From positions 186,001 to 250,000 of the forward strand of contig VTEF01000001.1 of the NCBI GenBank assembly GCA_008180335.1: DNA of 64,000 nucleotides, given 5' to 3'. This document shows positions 36,016 to 47,777 of the stretch, in pieces. Every line of letters begins with the position of its first letter. Position 1 is the stretch's first letter. The notes below the pieces were generated by a model. That model ran no database searches, had not been told where the DNA came from, and saw only the letters and a list, made by a program, of their open reading frames with translations. This stretch comes from Priestia megaterium (lineage in GTDB: Bacteria; Bacillota; Bacilli; Bacillales; Bacillaceae_H). Position numbers and translations under genes: made by a program.

Positions 36016-36528
36016 GTGAAAGTGTTAATTGTAAGTGATAGTCATGGATTGCAAGAAGAGCTGCTTGTTATAAAAGAAAGACATAGACAAGAAGTGGATG
36101 CCATGATTCATTGTGGTGATTCGGAACTTTTGCAAAGCAGCAAAGAAATGGAATCATTTTTAACTGTTTGTGGAAACTGCGATTACGATGCATCATATGT
36201 GAATGATCGAGTTGAAACATTCGGTAAGCTCACTTGTTTTGTTACACACGGTCATCTATATAATGTGAAGATGTCACTTATGAATATTCATTATAAAGCG
36301 AGAGAATTAGGTGCACAAATCGTTTGTTTTGGCCATTCTCACATTGCAGGGGCAGAGGTCATTGATAACGTTCTTTTCATTAATCCAGGAAGCATTTTAT
36401 TACCGCGTATGAGAAAAGAACGTACATATGCTATATTGAACATTGAAGATCAGGAAGCAACTGTTCAATTTTTTCAGATAAGCGGCGAACATATTCCAAG
36501 TATGCAGATTTCGTGTACATTGCCATAA
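36016..36528 (+). CDS. ysnB: YfcE/MJ0936-family metallophosphoesterase
   Basis: Cytoplasmic phosphodiesterase of 170 residues; the natural substrate is not known. Metal ligands are visible in order: SDSHG near 8-12, HCGDSE near 34-39, GNCDY near 55-59, THGH near 78-81, and GHSHIAG near 112-118. This is the usual set for a two-metal calcineurin-like site. It starts with GTG at 36016, 5-9 nt after AGGGAGTGATG. It is the last gene of the rph-ysnA-ysnB set, and relatives are next to ysnA in other Bacillus genomes. Confidence 0.9.
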   Translation: MKVLIVSDSHGLQEELLVIKERHRQEVDAMIHCGDSELLQSSKEMESFLTVCGNCDYDASYVNDRVETFGKLTCFVTHGHLYNVKMSLMNIHYKARELGAQIVCFGHSHIAGAEVIDNVLFINPGSILLPRMRKERTYAILNIEDQEATVQFFQISGEHIPSMQISCTLP

Positions 36529-36595
36529 AATGAATCAAACCGCTCTAGTAGTGGTATTTGAATATTATTTCAACTAAAATTAAACTATGTAACGT

Positions 36596-36625
36596 GATAA
36601 GAGCAACGGCCACGCTGCTCTTATC
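36596..36625 (+). repeat. 10-bp inverted repeat after ysnB
   Basis: GATAAGAGCA pairs perfectly with TGCTCTTATC, loop ACGGCCACGC. There is no T run, so terminator function is doubtful. Its 5' arm and loop share AGAGCAACGGCC with the tRNA 125 nt downstream. Confidence 0.6.
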
Positions 36626-36645
36626 ATAAAAGTTACAAAAAGATA

Positions 36646-36674
36646 TTGACTTTTGATTTGTATTTAAATATAAT
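36646..36674 (+). promoter_or_regulatory. sigma-A promoter of tRNA-Arg
   Basis: TTGACT at 36646-36651, a 17-nt spacer and TATAAT at 36669-36674, ending 31 nt before the tRNA. Confidence 0.85.
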
Positions 36675-36705
36675 AAATATTGTCTCTGATATAGTTTAAC
36701 ATAAT

Positions 36706-36779
<74 letters not shown>

Positions 36780-36787
36780 TCATATTG

Positions 36788-36825
36788 AAAAACCTTTCTT
36801 TTTAATAAAGAAAGGTTTTTTTATG
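36788..36825 (+). terminator. Terminator of tRNA-Arg
   Basis: AAAACCTTTCTTT, loop TTAATA, AAAGAAAGGTTTTTTT. Confidence 0.85.
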
Positions 36826-36972
36826 CTTTAGTCTATGTTTGTGCACGTTAGATATACAAATGCCTGTTTGAGAGAAACTTTTTTTAGGTGTATTAGTCTT
36901 GGAGTATCAACAATGAAAGCGGATTCAATTTTTCTGTTAAATCTAAATTGTCTAAAAAAACAAAAAAAACGG

Positions 36973-37001
36973 TTGACTATGTTGAAAAATGGGCGTAAGA
37001 T
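36973..37001 (+). promoter_or_regulatory. sigma-A promoter of ilvE
   Basis: TTGACT at 36973-36978, a 17-nt spacer, TAAGAT at 36996-37001. The rest of 36826-37143 contains a 67-codon frame with no RBS that I do not regard as a gene. Confidence 0.6.
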
Positions 37002-37015
37002 AGTCCTCAAATATA

Positions 37016-37030
37016 AGTTTTCTAAAAATT
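37016..37030. promoter_or_regulatory. Candidate CodY box downstream of the ilvE promoter
   Basis: AGTTTTCTAAAAATT has two mismatches to the CodY consensus AATTTTCWGAAAATT and lies about +9 to +23 of the proposed transcript, a position where CodY would repress. CodY control of branched-chain amino-acid operons is established in Bacillus; its use here is inference. Confidence 0.45.
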
Positions 37031-37143
37031 ATAATTAATTTAAAAGTTGACTCTTCTTCTTTATTTCCTAGCGTACGATAGACGAAAATAAAGAGCTGGA
37101 CAGAGGGAAAACTTCTGATGAAATGGAAGGAAGGGTGTCAGTT

Positions 37144-38049
37144 GTGAAAGACCAGTGGATTTACTTGAATGACGAGTTTGTTAAAAGGGAAGACGCGAAA
37201 ATTTCAGTTTATGATCATGGCTTTTTATACGGTGATGGTGTATTTGAAGGTATTCGCGTTTATAGCGGCAATGTATTTCGATTAGAAGAGCATATTGATC
37301 GATTATACAAATCAGCACATTCAATTTTGTTAACGATTAAACAAACAAGAGAAGAAATGACAGAATTAATTGTGGAGACGGTTCGTAAAAACCAACTTCA
37401 AAATGCTTATATTCGTGTTGTTATATCACGTGGTGTTGGAAATTTAGGGTTAGACCCATACAACTGTCCAAAACCACAAGTAGTCGTTATTGCTGAGCCT
37501 CTTTCAATTTTTCCAAAAGAACTATATGAAACAGGTCTTGACATTGTAACAGTCGCAACGAGACGCAACCGCCCTGATGTATTAAGTCCAAAGGTAAAAT
37601 CATTAAATTATTTGAATAACGTATTAGTGAAAATTGAAGCTCATTTAGCGAATGTAAACGAAGCGCTTATGCTCAATGATCAAGGATATGTAGCAGAAGG
37701 CTCTGCAGATAATGTGTTTATTTTAAAAAATGGCATATTGTATACACCGCCCACATATGTTGGAGCATTAGAAGGTGTGACAAGGAATGTGATTATTGAA
37801 ATTGCAAAAGAAAAAGGATATGAAGTGAAAGAAGAGCCGTTTACCCGACATGATGTATACGTAGCTGATGAAGTGTTTTTGACTGGCACAGCTGCTGAAG
37901 TAATTGCTGTTGTGAAAGTTGATGGCCGAATCATTGGTGATGGAACACCGGGTGAACATACTAATTTGTTATTGACATCTTTCCGCCAAAAAGTAGTTGA
38001 AGATGGTGTGAAAGTATATAACATACAAGAAAGTACACATGTTAGTTAA
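37144..38049 (+). CDS. ilvE: Branched-chain amino-acid aminotransferase
   Basis: PLP-dependent class IV aminotransferase that makes the last step to valine, leucine and isoleucine from the keto acids with glutamate. It has 301 residues, the short IlvE type. DHGFLYGDGVFEGIRVY near 24-40 and the PLP-lysine segment SPKVKSLNYLNNVL near 150-163 (Lys in PKVKSLN) are visible, with a Glu-binding EGSADNVF near 187-194. GTG at 37144 follows AAGGAAGGG; an ATG at 37123 is in frame but lies in that site. Its position in front of the T-box and ilvB links it to the operon. Confidence 0.93.
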   Translation: MKDQWIYLNDEFVKREDAKISVYDHGFLYGDGVFEGIRVYSGNVFRLEEHIDRLYKSAHSILLTIKQTREEMTELIVETVRKNQLQNAYIRVVISRGVGNLGLDPYNCPKPQVVVIAEPLSIFPKELYETGLDIVTVATRRNRPDVLSPKVKSLNYLNNVLVKIEAHLANVNEALMLNDQGYVAEGSADNVFILKNGILYTPPTYVGALEGVTRNVIIEIAKEKGYEVKEEPFTRHDVYVADEVFLTGTAAEVIAVVKVDGRIIGDGTPGEHTNLLLTSFRQKVVEDGVKVYNIQESTHVS

Positions 38050-38069
38050 AGATAAGCATATGAAAATCG

Positions 38070-38372
38070 ATGAAGAGGATAAGTAATTTTAAGGGTAAAG
38101 GAACTACCAGAGAGTCGGGGTGCTGGAAACCGATGATCCTTTCTTAAAATGAACTCACCTCAGAGTGTCCCCCTGAAAAGTAAAAGTAAGGGTGGCCGAG
38201 TGTCATTCCAAAGCACTCGTTATCAAAAAGAATGTGTTATAGCGCATTCATGAGGCAATCAACGTAAGTTGATTGCAAACGAGGGTGGTACCGCGTAAAG
38301 TGCACAAGACTTTTCGCCCCTTGACCTATATCTTTGAATAGGTCTATTTAGGGGTGAGAAGTCTTTTTTCTT
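38070..38372 (+). promoter_or_regulatory. T-box leader (leucine), ilvB operon
   Basis: T-box riboswitch between ilvE and ilvB. The T-box sequence AGGGTGGTACCGCG is at about 38283-38296. The specifier codon CTC (Leu) is at 38154-38156 in the context GAA-CTC-ACC. The terminator stem GACTTTTC-CCCCT / AGGGG-GAGAAGTC with TTTTTT ends near 38372. Low charged tRNA-Leu allows read-through into ilvB and beyond. The 5' end is approximate. No separate promoter is clear between ilvE and the leader, so the T-box is probably an internal attenuator of a transcript begun before ilvE. Confidence 0.94.
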
Positions 38373-38401
38373 TTATTTAACAAACGAGAGGATGAGAAAA
38401 A

Positions 38402-40120
38402 GTGGGAGCCAATATGCAAATGAAAGAACCTGTAAGCACTAGGACAAAAATGAATGGAGCTGAAATGTTAATTGCATCTCTAAAAAGAGAGAATGTTGAC
38501 GTCATTTTTGGTTATCCAGGAGGCGCTGTTTTACCGATTTATGATAAATTATACGACTCAGGGATGTTTCACGTATTAACACGTCATGAACAAGGTGGAA
38601 TTCATGCGGCTGAAGGATATGCCCGGATTTCTGGGAAGCCTGGAGTTGTTATTGCAACAAGTGGTCCTGGTGCAACGAATATCGTAACAGGTTTAGCAGA
38701 TGCGATGATTGACTCACTTCCTTTAGTTGTTTTTACTGGTCAAGTTGCTTCAAGTGTCATTGGATCTGATGCGTTTCAAGAAGCTGACGTATTAGGTATT
38801 ACAATGCCAATTACAAAGCATAGCTATCAAGTACGCAACAGTAATGATTTGCCGAGAATTATTAAGGAAGCATTTCATATTGCGACAACAGGAAGACCCG
38901 GTCCGGTTTTAATAGATATTCCAAAAGATATGGCCGTAGGGGAGGGAGAATTTGCGTATGAAGACAAAGTTGATTTGCCAGGTTATCAGCCAACCTATTT
39001 TCCGAATCAATTACAAGTCAAAAAACTAACAGATGCAGTCGCAGCGGCTAAGAGACCTGTCATTTTAGCAGGAGCTGGTGTGTTGTTGAGTAAAAGTTCA
39101 GAAGAATTAAAAAAATATGCTGAACGACAAAATATTCCGGTTATCCATACTCTTTTAGGTCTTGGAGGATTTCCGGCAAATCATCCTTTGCATTTAGGGA
39201 TGGCTGGGATGCATGGGACGTATACGGCCAATATGGCAATTTATGAAAGTGATCTTTTAATCAGCATCGGTGCTCGTTTTGATGACCGTGTTACAGGGAA
39301 CTTAAAACATTTTGCTCCAAATGCCAAAATTGCACATATTGATATTGATCCAGCTGAAATTGGCAAAAATGTTCCGACGAAAATTCCAATTGTTGGAGAT
39401 GCGAAGGAAGTATTAAAACAATTGCTTTTACAAGAAGGAAAAAGAGGAGATTATACGAAATGGCATGAGAAATTAGCTAGTTGGAAAAAAGAATATCCAC
39501 TCTGTTATAACAATTCAACTGACGAATTGAAACCACAAAAAGTGATTGAATTACTTCATCAGTATACAAACGGTAACGCTATTGTCACAACGGATGTTGG
39601 ACAGCATCAAATGTGGGCTGCTCAATATTATACGTTCAATAACCCTGACTGTTGGGTGACATCAGGCGGATTAGGGACAATGGGATTTGGGTTACCTGCT
39701 GCGATTGGCGCACAGTTGGCAAATAAAGATAAAACAGTTGTAGCCATTGTTGGAGATGGTGGATTTCAAATGACTTTACAAGAGTTAGGGGTCATTCGAG
39801 AATTAAATTTACCGGTGAAAATCGTGATTTTGAATAATCAATCTCTTGGAATGGTGCGTCAGTGGCAAGAACTTTTCTATGAAGGACGCTACTCTCATTC
39901 TTTAATTCCAAATCAACCGGATTTGATGAAGCTAGCGGAAGCTTATGGAATTAAAGGGTTACAGGCATCAACTGAAGAAGATGCCCATGAGGCTTTAAAA
40001 GAGGCATTTGAAACAAATGAACCAGTACTATTGAACTTTTATGTAGCACCGCAGGAAAATGTCTATCCAATGGTTGCACAAGGCAAAGGGCTGCATGAAA
40101 TGGTAGGGGTGAAACCATGA
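38402..40120 (+). CDS. ilvB: Acetolactate synthase large subunit
   Basis: ThDP-dependent acetohydroxyacid synthase that condenses pyruvate with pyruvate or 2-ketobutyrate, the first common step of branched-chain synthesis. It has 572 residues. The ThDP Glu lies in [17 protein letters not shown] near 57-73, the FAD-like domain is about 190-330, and the ThDP/Mg motif [13 protein letters not shown] then [15 protein letters not shown] near 455-485. GTG at 38402 gives the MG-AN-Q N terminus known from B. subtilis IlvB. Its end overlaps the ilvN start by 4 nt. Confidence 0.97.
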   Translation: MGANMQMKEPVSTRTKMNGAEMLIASLKRENVDVIFGYPGGAVLPIYDKLYDSGMFHVLTRHEQGGIHAAEGYARISGKPGVVIATSGPGATNIVTGLADAMIDSLPLVVFTGQVASSVIGSDAFQEADVLGITMPITKHSYQVRNSNDLPRIIKEAFHIATTGRPGPVLIDIPKDMAVGEGEFAYEDKVDLPGYQPTYFPNQLQVKKLTDAVAAAKRPVILAGAGVLLSKSSEELKKYAERQNIPVIHTLLGLGGFPANHPLHLGMAGMHGTYTANMAIYESDLLISIGARFDDRVTGNLKHFAPNAKIAHIDIDPAEIGKNVPTKIPIVGDAKEVLKQLLLQEGKRGDYTKWHEKLASWKKEYPLCYNNSTDELKPQKVIELLHQYTNGNAIVTTDVGQHQMWAAQYYTFNNPDCWVTSGGLGTMGFGLPAAIGAQLANKDKTVVAIVGDGGFQMTLQELGVIRELNLPVKIVILNNQSLGMVRQWQELFYEGRYSHSLIPNQPDLMKLAEAYGIKGLQASTEEDAHEALKEAFETNEPVLLNFYVAPQENVYPMVAQGKGLHEMVGVKP

Positions 40121-40629
40121 AGCGAGTAATTACAGCAACTGTATTAAACAGAGCCGGCGTATTAAACCGTGTAACCGGCTTATTCACAAAAAGAAACTTT
40201 AATATTGAAAGCATTTCAGTTGGCCACACCGAGTCAGAAAACATATCGCGTATGACATTTGTTGTCAATGTAGAAGACGACAATGCTGCTGAACAAGTAA
40301 TTAAACAGCTAAACAAACAAATTGATGTGTTAAAAGTACAAGATATTAGCGATCAGGCCGTTGTTTCGCGAGAGCTTGCGTTGATGAAAGTTTCATCAAC
40401 ACCTGCCACTCGCAATGAACTATATGCATTGATTGAGCCTTTTCGTGCAACCATCATTGATGTAAGTCGCGATAGTGTCATTATCCAAGTGACGGGTGAA
40501 TCCAATAAAATCGAAGCAATGATTGATTTGTTACAGCCTTATGGATTAAAAGAAGTGACACGAACAGGAACTGTAGCAGTTCCGCGAGGTACACAAAAAA
40601 TGCCTGCGAAAGTGTCATCCATTATCTAA
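40117..40629 (+). CDS. ilvN: Acetolactate synthase small (regulatory) subunit
   Basis: Regulatory partner of IlvB that confers valine feedback inhibition and raises activity. It has 170 residues. The N-terminal ACT domain (about 3-78, [21 protein letters not shown] and [11 protein letters not shown]) is followed by a second ACT-like C-terminal domain (about 80-160, with [20 protein letters not shown]). The ATG overlaps the ilvB stop (ATGA), consistent with coupled translation. Called ilvH or ilvN in different genomes. Confidence 0.96.
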   Translation: MKRVITATVLNRAGVLNRVTGLFTKRNFNIESISVGHTESENISRMTFVVNVEDDNAAEQVIKQLNKQIDVLKVQDISDQAVVSRELALMKVSSTPATRNELYALIEPFRATIIDVSRDSVIIQVTGESNKIEAMIDLLQPYGLKEVTRTGTVAVPRGTQKMPAKVSSII

Positions 40630-40639
40630 TTGTTGGTAG

Positions 40640-43235
<2,596 letters not shown>

Positions 43236-43264
43236 TCAATTTAAACAAGAAGGGGGAGACTATC

Positions 43265-44374
43265 ATGATCAAAAAAGTAGCTGTGTTACCAGGCGACGGA
43301 GTTGGAAAAGAAGTAACAAAAGGTGCTGTTGATGTGTTAAAGGTGGTCGCGCAACGCTTTAACCACCAATTTGAGTTCACGTATGGGTTGATTGGCGGTG
43401 CTGCAATCGATGAAGAGGGGACACCGCTTCCTATCCATACAGTTGAAACGTGTAAACAAGCAGATGCTGTATTGCTCGGAGCAGTTGGAGGAACGAAGTG
43501 GGATGAATTGCCATCTCATATGCGTCCAGAAAGAGGGCTTTTAGCTATTCGAAAAGAATTAGACCTTTATGCTAACTTACGTCCCGTGACGTATTATGAT
43601 AGTTTGGTTGATTCCTCTCCTCTTAAGAAAGAGTATATTGAAGGCGTTGATTTTATTATTGTACGAGAGTTAACAGGAGGCTTATATTTTGGAAAGCCAA
43701 GTGAGCGTCGTACAGAAGGTAGTAAAGAAGCAGTCGTTGATACCCTTTTTTACAAACGAGATGAAATTGAACGTATTATTCGCCAAGCGTTTGAGATGGC
43801 AGTTAATCGACGTAAAAAGGTAACGTCTGTCGATAAAGCAAATGTGTTAGAGTCTAGCTGCTTATGGAGAGAGATAGCAGCAGAAGTAGCAAAAGAGTAT
43901 CCAGATGTTGAGTTAGAACATATGCTTGTTGATTCTGCAGCCATGCAGTTGATTCGAAATCCGCAACATTTTGATGTGGTTGTAACGGAAAATATGTTCG
44001 GTGATATTTTAAGTGATGAAGCTTCAATGTTAACAGGTTCACTAGGAATGTTGCCGTCCGCTAGTTTAACCGTAAACGGACCATCACTTTATGAGCCCGT
44101 TCACGGTTCAGCTCCTGATATTGCTGGTCAAAACAAAGCAAATCCAATTGCAGCCATCTTATCTGCCGCAATGATGCTAAGGTATTCATTTGGATTAGAA
44201 GAGGAAGCAAAGGTTATTGAGCAAGCGGTTGAAAATGTATTAAACGCAGGGCATCGTACAGCGGACTTGGCGAATGGCTTACATTATTTATCGACTGAAA
44301 AAATGGTCGAAGCTATCGTAGACGTGATTGCAGATGACTCCGCAATTGTCAATATCATGACTGCATATAGTTAA
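43265..44374 (+). CDS. leuB: 3-Isopropylmalate dehydrogenase
   Basis: NAD-dependent oxidative decarboxylase of leucine synthesis. It has 369 residues. The family signature NMFGDILSDEASMLTGSLGMLPSAS near 242-266, VGGTKWDELP near 75-84, substrate arginines in RPERGLLAIRKELDLYANLRP near 88-108 and HGSAPDIAGQNKANPIA near 280-296 are visible. The RBS AAGGGGGAG is 7 nt upstream. A terminator-like stem-loop lies between it and leuC. Confidence 0.96.
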   Translation: MIKKVAVLPGDGVGKEVTKGAVDVLKVVAQRFNHQFEFTYGLIGGAAIDEEGTPLPIHTVETCKQADAVLLGAVGGTKWDELPSHMRPERGLLAIRKELDLYANLRPVTYYDSLVDSSPLKKEYIEGVDFIIVRELTGGLYFGKPSERRTEGSKEAVVDTLFYKRDEIERIIRQAFEMAVNRRKKVTSVDKANVLESSCLWREIAAEVAKEYPDVELEHMLVDSAAMQLIRNPQHFDVVVTENMFGDILSDEASMLTGSLGMLPSASLTVNGPSLYEPVHGSAPDIAGQNKANPIAAILSAAMMLRYSFGLEEEAKVIEQAVENVLNAGHRTADLANGLHYLSTEKMVEAIVDVIADDSAIVNIMTAYS

Positions 44375-44378
44375 TCAT

Positions 44379-44409
44379 GCGTTTCTCACATAATGTGAGA
44401 AACGTTTTT
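44379..44409 (+). terminator. Internal terminator-like stem-loop between leuB and leuC
   Basis: CGTTTCTCACA (44380-44390) pairs with TGTGAGAAACG (44394-44404), 11 bp, very short loop, followed by five T. It meets the criteria for an intrinsic terminator inside an operon. Confidence 0.65.
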
Positions 44410-44432
44410 CATAAATAGAAAGGAGGAATAGC

Positions 44433-45848
44433 ATGAAACCAAGAACAATTATTGAAAAGCTATGGGAACAACATGTCGTACGCCGAGAAGAGGGAAAGCC
44501 TGATTTATTATATATTGATCTTCATCTTATTCATGAAGTGACTTCTCCGCAAGCATTTGAAGGTTTACGCGTGGCAGGGCGTCAAGTGAGAAGACCTGAT
44601 TTAACATTTGCAACGATGGATCATAATATCCCGACAGTCGACCGTTTTAACATTAAAGATCCAATTGCAAAAAAACAAGTAGATACATTATCTTCAAACT
44701 GTAAAGAGTTTGGGGTAAGATTGTTAGATTTATCGAGTGAAGAGCAGGGGATTGTTCATATTATTGGACCGGAACTTGGACTGACGCAGCCAGGAAAAAC
44801 AATTGTGTGCGGTGATAGTCATACATCTACTCACGGGGCATTTGGTGCCTTAGCGTTTGGAATTGGAACGAGTGAGGTGGAGCATGTATTAGCAACTCAA
44901 ACACTGTGGCAAACAAAACCAAGGACTATACAGGTGAAAGTTGATGGCAAAAAACAACCCGGAGTATTTGCTAAAGATATTGTGTTAGCAATTATTCAAA
45001 AGTTTGGAGTAAACTTTGGAACAGGCTCCATCATTGAATTTACAGGAGAGTGTATTCGACAATTATCAATGGAAGAACGCATGACAATTTGTAATATGTC
45101 GATTGAAGCAGGAGCAAAAGCTGGATTGATTAGTCCCGATGAAGTAACGTTCTCTTACATTAAAGGGCGTGAATATGCACCTAAAGGAGCGCAGTTTGAT
45201 GAGGCAGTAAAAGCATGGAAAGCACTTGCAACAGATGAAGGTGCGCAATACGATGAGACATTAGAAATTAATGCAAATGAGATTGAGCCCGTTGTGACAT
45301 GGGGAACAAATCCAGCGATGAGCTCATATATAAGTAAGCATATTCCTAAATTGGAGGAATGTCAGACAGATTCAGAAAGGAAATCATTAAATCGTGCATT
45401 GGAATATATGGGATTAAAACCAGGGATGTCAATTGAAGAAATTCCGATTCAGCACGTATTTATTGGATCGTGTACAAATGCACGCTTATCGGACTTACGT
45501 GATGCGGCTACTTTTATTAAAGGAAAGAAAGTATCACAAAATGTGCGCGCGATGGTTGTACCAGGATCACAAAAAATAAAACGGCTAGCAGAAGAAGGAG
45601 GCTTAGCTGATATCTTTATAGAAGCAGGCTTTGAATGGCGTGATTCAGGCTGTAGTATGTGTTTAGGAATGAACTCTGATTTAGTGCCACAAGGAGAACA
45701 CTGTGCGTCGACTTCTAATCGCAACTTTGAAGGCCGTCAAGGTAAAGGAGCTCGCACTCATCTTGTAAGTCCTGTAATGGCAGCAGCAGCGGCTGTGTAT
45801 GGTCATTTTGTGGATGTACGAAAACTACAAGAAGAAGTTGTGAGATAA
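44433..45848 (+). CDS. leuC: 3-Isopropylmalate dehydratase large subunit
   Basis: [4Fe-4S] aconitase-family subunit that isomerises 2- to 3-isopropylmalate with LeuD. It has 471 residues. Cluster cysteines are in [11 protein letters not shown] near 347-357 and CSMCLGMN near 407-414. The substrate region [26 protein letters not shown] near 129-154 is intact. ATG follows AAAGGAGGAATA. Eleven nucleotides separate it from leuD. Confidence 0.96.
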   Translation: MKPRTIIEKLWEQHVVRREEGKPDLLYIDLHLIHEVTSPQAFEGLRVAGRQVRRPDLTFATMDHNIPTVDRFNIKDPIAKKQVDTLSSNCKEFGVRLLDLSSEEQGIVHIIGPELGLTQPGKTIVCGDSHTSTHGAFGALAFGIGTSEVEHVLATQTLWQTKPRTIQVKVDGKKQPGVFAKDIVLAIIQKFGVNFGTGSIIEFTGECIRQLSMEERMTICNMSIEAGAKAGLISPDEVTFSYIKGREYAPKGAQFDEAVKAWKALATDEGAQYDETLEINANEIEPVVTWGTNPAMSSYISKHIPKLEECQTDSERKSLNRALEYMGLKPGMSIEEIPIQHVFIGSCTNARLSDLRDAATFIKGKKVSQNVRAMVVPGSQKIKRLAEEGGLADIFIEAGFEWRDSGCSMCLGMNSDLVPQGEHCASTSNRNFEGRQGKGARTHLVSPVMAAAAAVYGHFVDVRKLQEEVVR

Positions 45849-45859
45849 GGAGAGATACG

Positions 45860-46450
45860 ATGAATGCTTTTACAGTTGAAAAAGGAAAAGTAGCAGGATT
45901 AGATCGTTCGAATGTAGATACAGATCAAATTATTCCTAAGCAGTTTCTAAAAAGAATTGAGCGGACAGGTTTTGGACAATATTTATTTTTTGATTGGCGG
46001 TATAATGAAGATGGCACTCCAAATGAACAGTTTGAATTAAATGCACCTGAGAACAAAGATGCCACTATCTTAGTAGCCAATGAGAATTTTGGATGCGGAT
46101 CTTCTCGTGAACACGCTCCATGGGCTCTTCTTGACTATGGATTTAGGGTAATTATCGCTCCATCTTTCGCAGATATCTTTAAGCAAAACTGTTTAAAAAA
46201 CGGTATTTTGCCTATTGCATTATCAGCTGAGGATGTCGAATACTTATTAATAAAAGCTAAAAGTGATTCTTATGAATGTACAATTGATTTGCAACAGCAA
46301 ACCATTATTGATGATCAAGGATTTAGACGTACATTTGAAATTAATAGTCACTGGAAATATATGCTTCTTAATGGTTTCGATGAAATTGGCTATACATTGT
46401 CGTTCAATGAAAGTATTGATGAGTACGAAGCAAATACAATCCGTTATTAA
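45860..46450 (+). CDS. leuD: 3-Isopropylmalate dehydratase small subunit
   Basis: Swivelling-domain partner of LeuC. It has 196 residues. GLDRSNVDTDQIIPKQFL near 13-30 and the loop NFGCGSSREHAPWAL near 76-90 are diagnostic. ATG follows AAGGAGAG. It is the final gene of the ilv-leu operon; a good terminator lies just after. Confidence 0.96.
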   Translation: MNAFTVEKGKVAGLDRSNVDTDQIIPKQFLKRIERTGFGQYLFFDWRYNEDGTPNEQFELNAPENKDATILVANENFGCGSSREHAPWALLDYGFRVIIAPSFADIFKQNCLKNGILPIALSAEDVEYLLIKAKSDSYECTIDLQQQTIIDDQGFRRTFEINSHWKYMLLNGFDEIGYTLSFNESIDEYEANTIRY

Positions 46451-46454
46451 ATTA

Positions 46455-46491
46455 AAAGCTGAACAAAGCTTTTCTTTGTTCAGTTTTTTTT
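46455..46491 (+). terminator. Terminator of the ilv-leu operon
   Basis: CTGAACAAAG pairs with CTTTGTTCAG, short loop, followed by eight T. Confidence 0.88.
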
Positions 46492-46552
46492 GCGTTCATA
46501 CGTACAACTTGCTAAACTGTAAAGCAAAAGAACTGTGAAGTGAGGAGAAGAT

Positions 46553-47557
46553 ATGACGAATGAAAAACGCAAGAATATAGTAGCGTTTCCTCATTTAAAA
46601 GAACGTTTGATTGAAAAAGCAACTGTACATATGCAACAAAAACAATTTCAAGAGGCGCTACCGTTATTTCAACAAGCTTATGAAGTTGATGACGCGCACC
46701 ATGAAATTTTACTTGGACTAGTCGTTTGTTATGTCGAGCTAGGCGAGTTGATAGTGGCTAAAGAAATATGTGAAAAGATGCTTCGTGAGGATATCGGTGA
46801 TTATTATCATAATCTACAAATGTTTTTAATGGTGTTAATTCAGCTTGGACAATATGAAGAGGGGTATATGACATTACAAGCCGTTATCCAAGAACATAAA
46901 CTTCCTTCAGAGCATGCAGAGCAGATCTATCAGTTAGTGGAGTTTTGTAAAGTAAGAATGAGCCAAGACAAAATAGTAGAAGATGAGACTGAACAACAGC
47001 AGCTCATCCAAGTGAACGAATTTTTACAAAAAAGAAATGTGCAGCAACAGATAGAATGGATTCATTCGTTAAAAACAAACCGAATGGCACAGCATCGTTT
47101 CTTTTTCGAAAACATTTTTGTTCATAATGACGTTCATCCAATTATTAAAACAATCGCATTAAAACTATTAATGGAAGAAAAGGTTGATCAAGATTTTCAA
47201 GTATCAAAATTTGGACGCGTTAAGAAAGTAAATCCAGTCCACCTAGGAAAAACGATTCCTTATCCTTTTACAGTTCAAGTAGAAGAGGCATTAAAAGATA
47301 AACTAGAACATGAAAATCCAACCATGTTACAAGTGGGCATTGAGTTGTGGCAGCGCCATTTATTTGTATTATTTCCGTTTTTGCCAATGAATGAAGATAT
47401 AAAGGTATGGACAGCAGCTATTCATGCTGTTAGTTGTCAATTGTATGGGGAAGAAATTCAAGTCGAAGCAATAGCCGATGAAATAGAACGATCAGCTGAA
47501 GATTTGCAACAGGCAATTCTTCAGCTGAAAGAAACTGAAGAAATTTCTTTTATATAA
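46553..47557 (+). CDS. ysoA: TPR-repeat protein YsoA
   Basis: Cytoplasmic protein of 334 residues with a tetratricopeptide region near 20-110 (AATVHMQQKQFQEALPLFQQAYEVDDAHHEILLG and following helix pairs) and an alpha-helical remainder. TPR regions mediate protein-protein contacts, but partners are unknown here. The position just after leuD and before tig is that of B. subtilis ysoA. ATG follows GAGGAGAAG. Confidence 0.85.
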   Translation: MTNEKRKNIVAFPHLKERLIEKATVHMQQKQFQEALPLFQQAYEVDDAHHEILLGLVVCYVELGELIVAKEICEKMLREDIGDYYHNLQMFLMVLIQLGQYEEGYMTLQAVIQEHKLPSEHAEQIYQLVEFCKVRMSQDKIVEDETEQQQLIQVNEFLQKRNVQQQIEWIHSLKTNRMAQHRFFFENIFVHNDVHPIIKTIALKLLMEEKVDQDFQVSKFGRVKKVNPVHLGKTIPYPFTVQVEEALKDKLEHENPTMLQVGIELWQRHLFVLFPFLPMNEDIKVWTAAIHAVSCQLYGEEIQVEAIADEIERSAEDLQQAILQLKETEEISFI

Positions 47558-47571
47558 AATGTGGTGTTTTG

Positions 47572-47599
47572 TTGAAACGTTATTGTTGTATGGTATAAT
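47572..47599 (+). promoter_or_regulatory. sigma-A promoter of tig
   Basis: TTGAAA at 47572-47577, 16-nt spacer and TATAAT at 47594-47599. The leader that follows (about 170 nt) contains a hairpin CCTAC-ACTT / AAGT-GTAGG around 47658-47681. Confidence 0.7.
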
Positions 47600-47777
47600 A
47601 TAATGGTTGTAAAATGCACTTAAATAAGCATAGTAGAATTTCATCTTTACATCACATTCCTACATACTTTAAAGTAGTAGGGAGTTAGATAGATAATGAT
47701 TGAAAGTTAAATTGATGATTTAGCTTCATTATCAGATTAGAAATCACTACTTAAAATGATTTTGGAGGGAAACATAT

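Noticed and set aside
36835-37038. 67-codon plus-strand frame before ilvE
   Set aside because: No RBS, ends within the ilvE promoter region, and residues show no domain.
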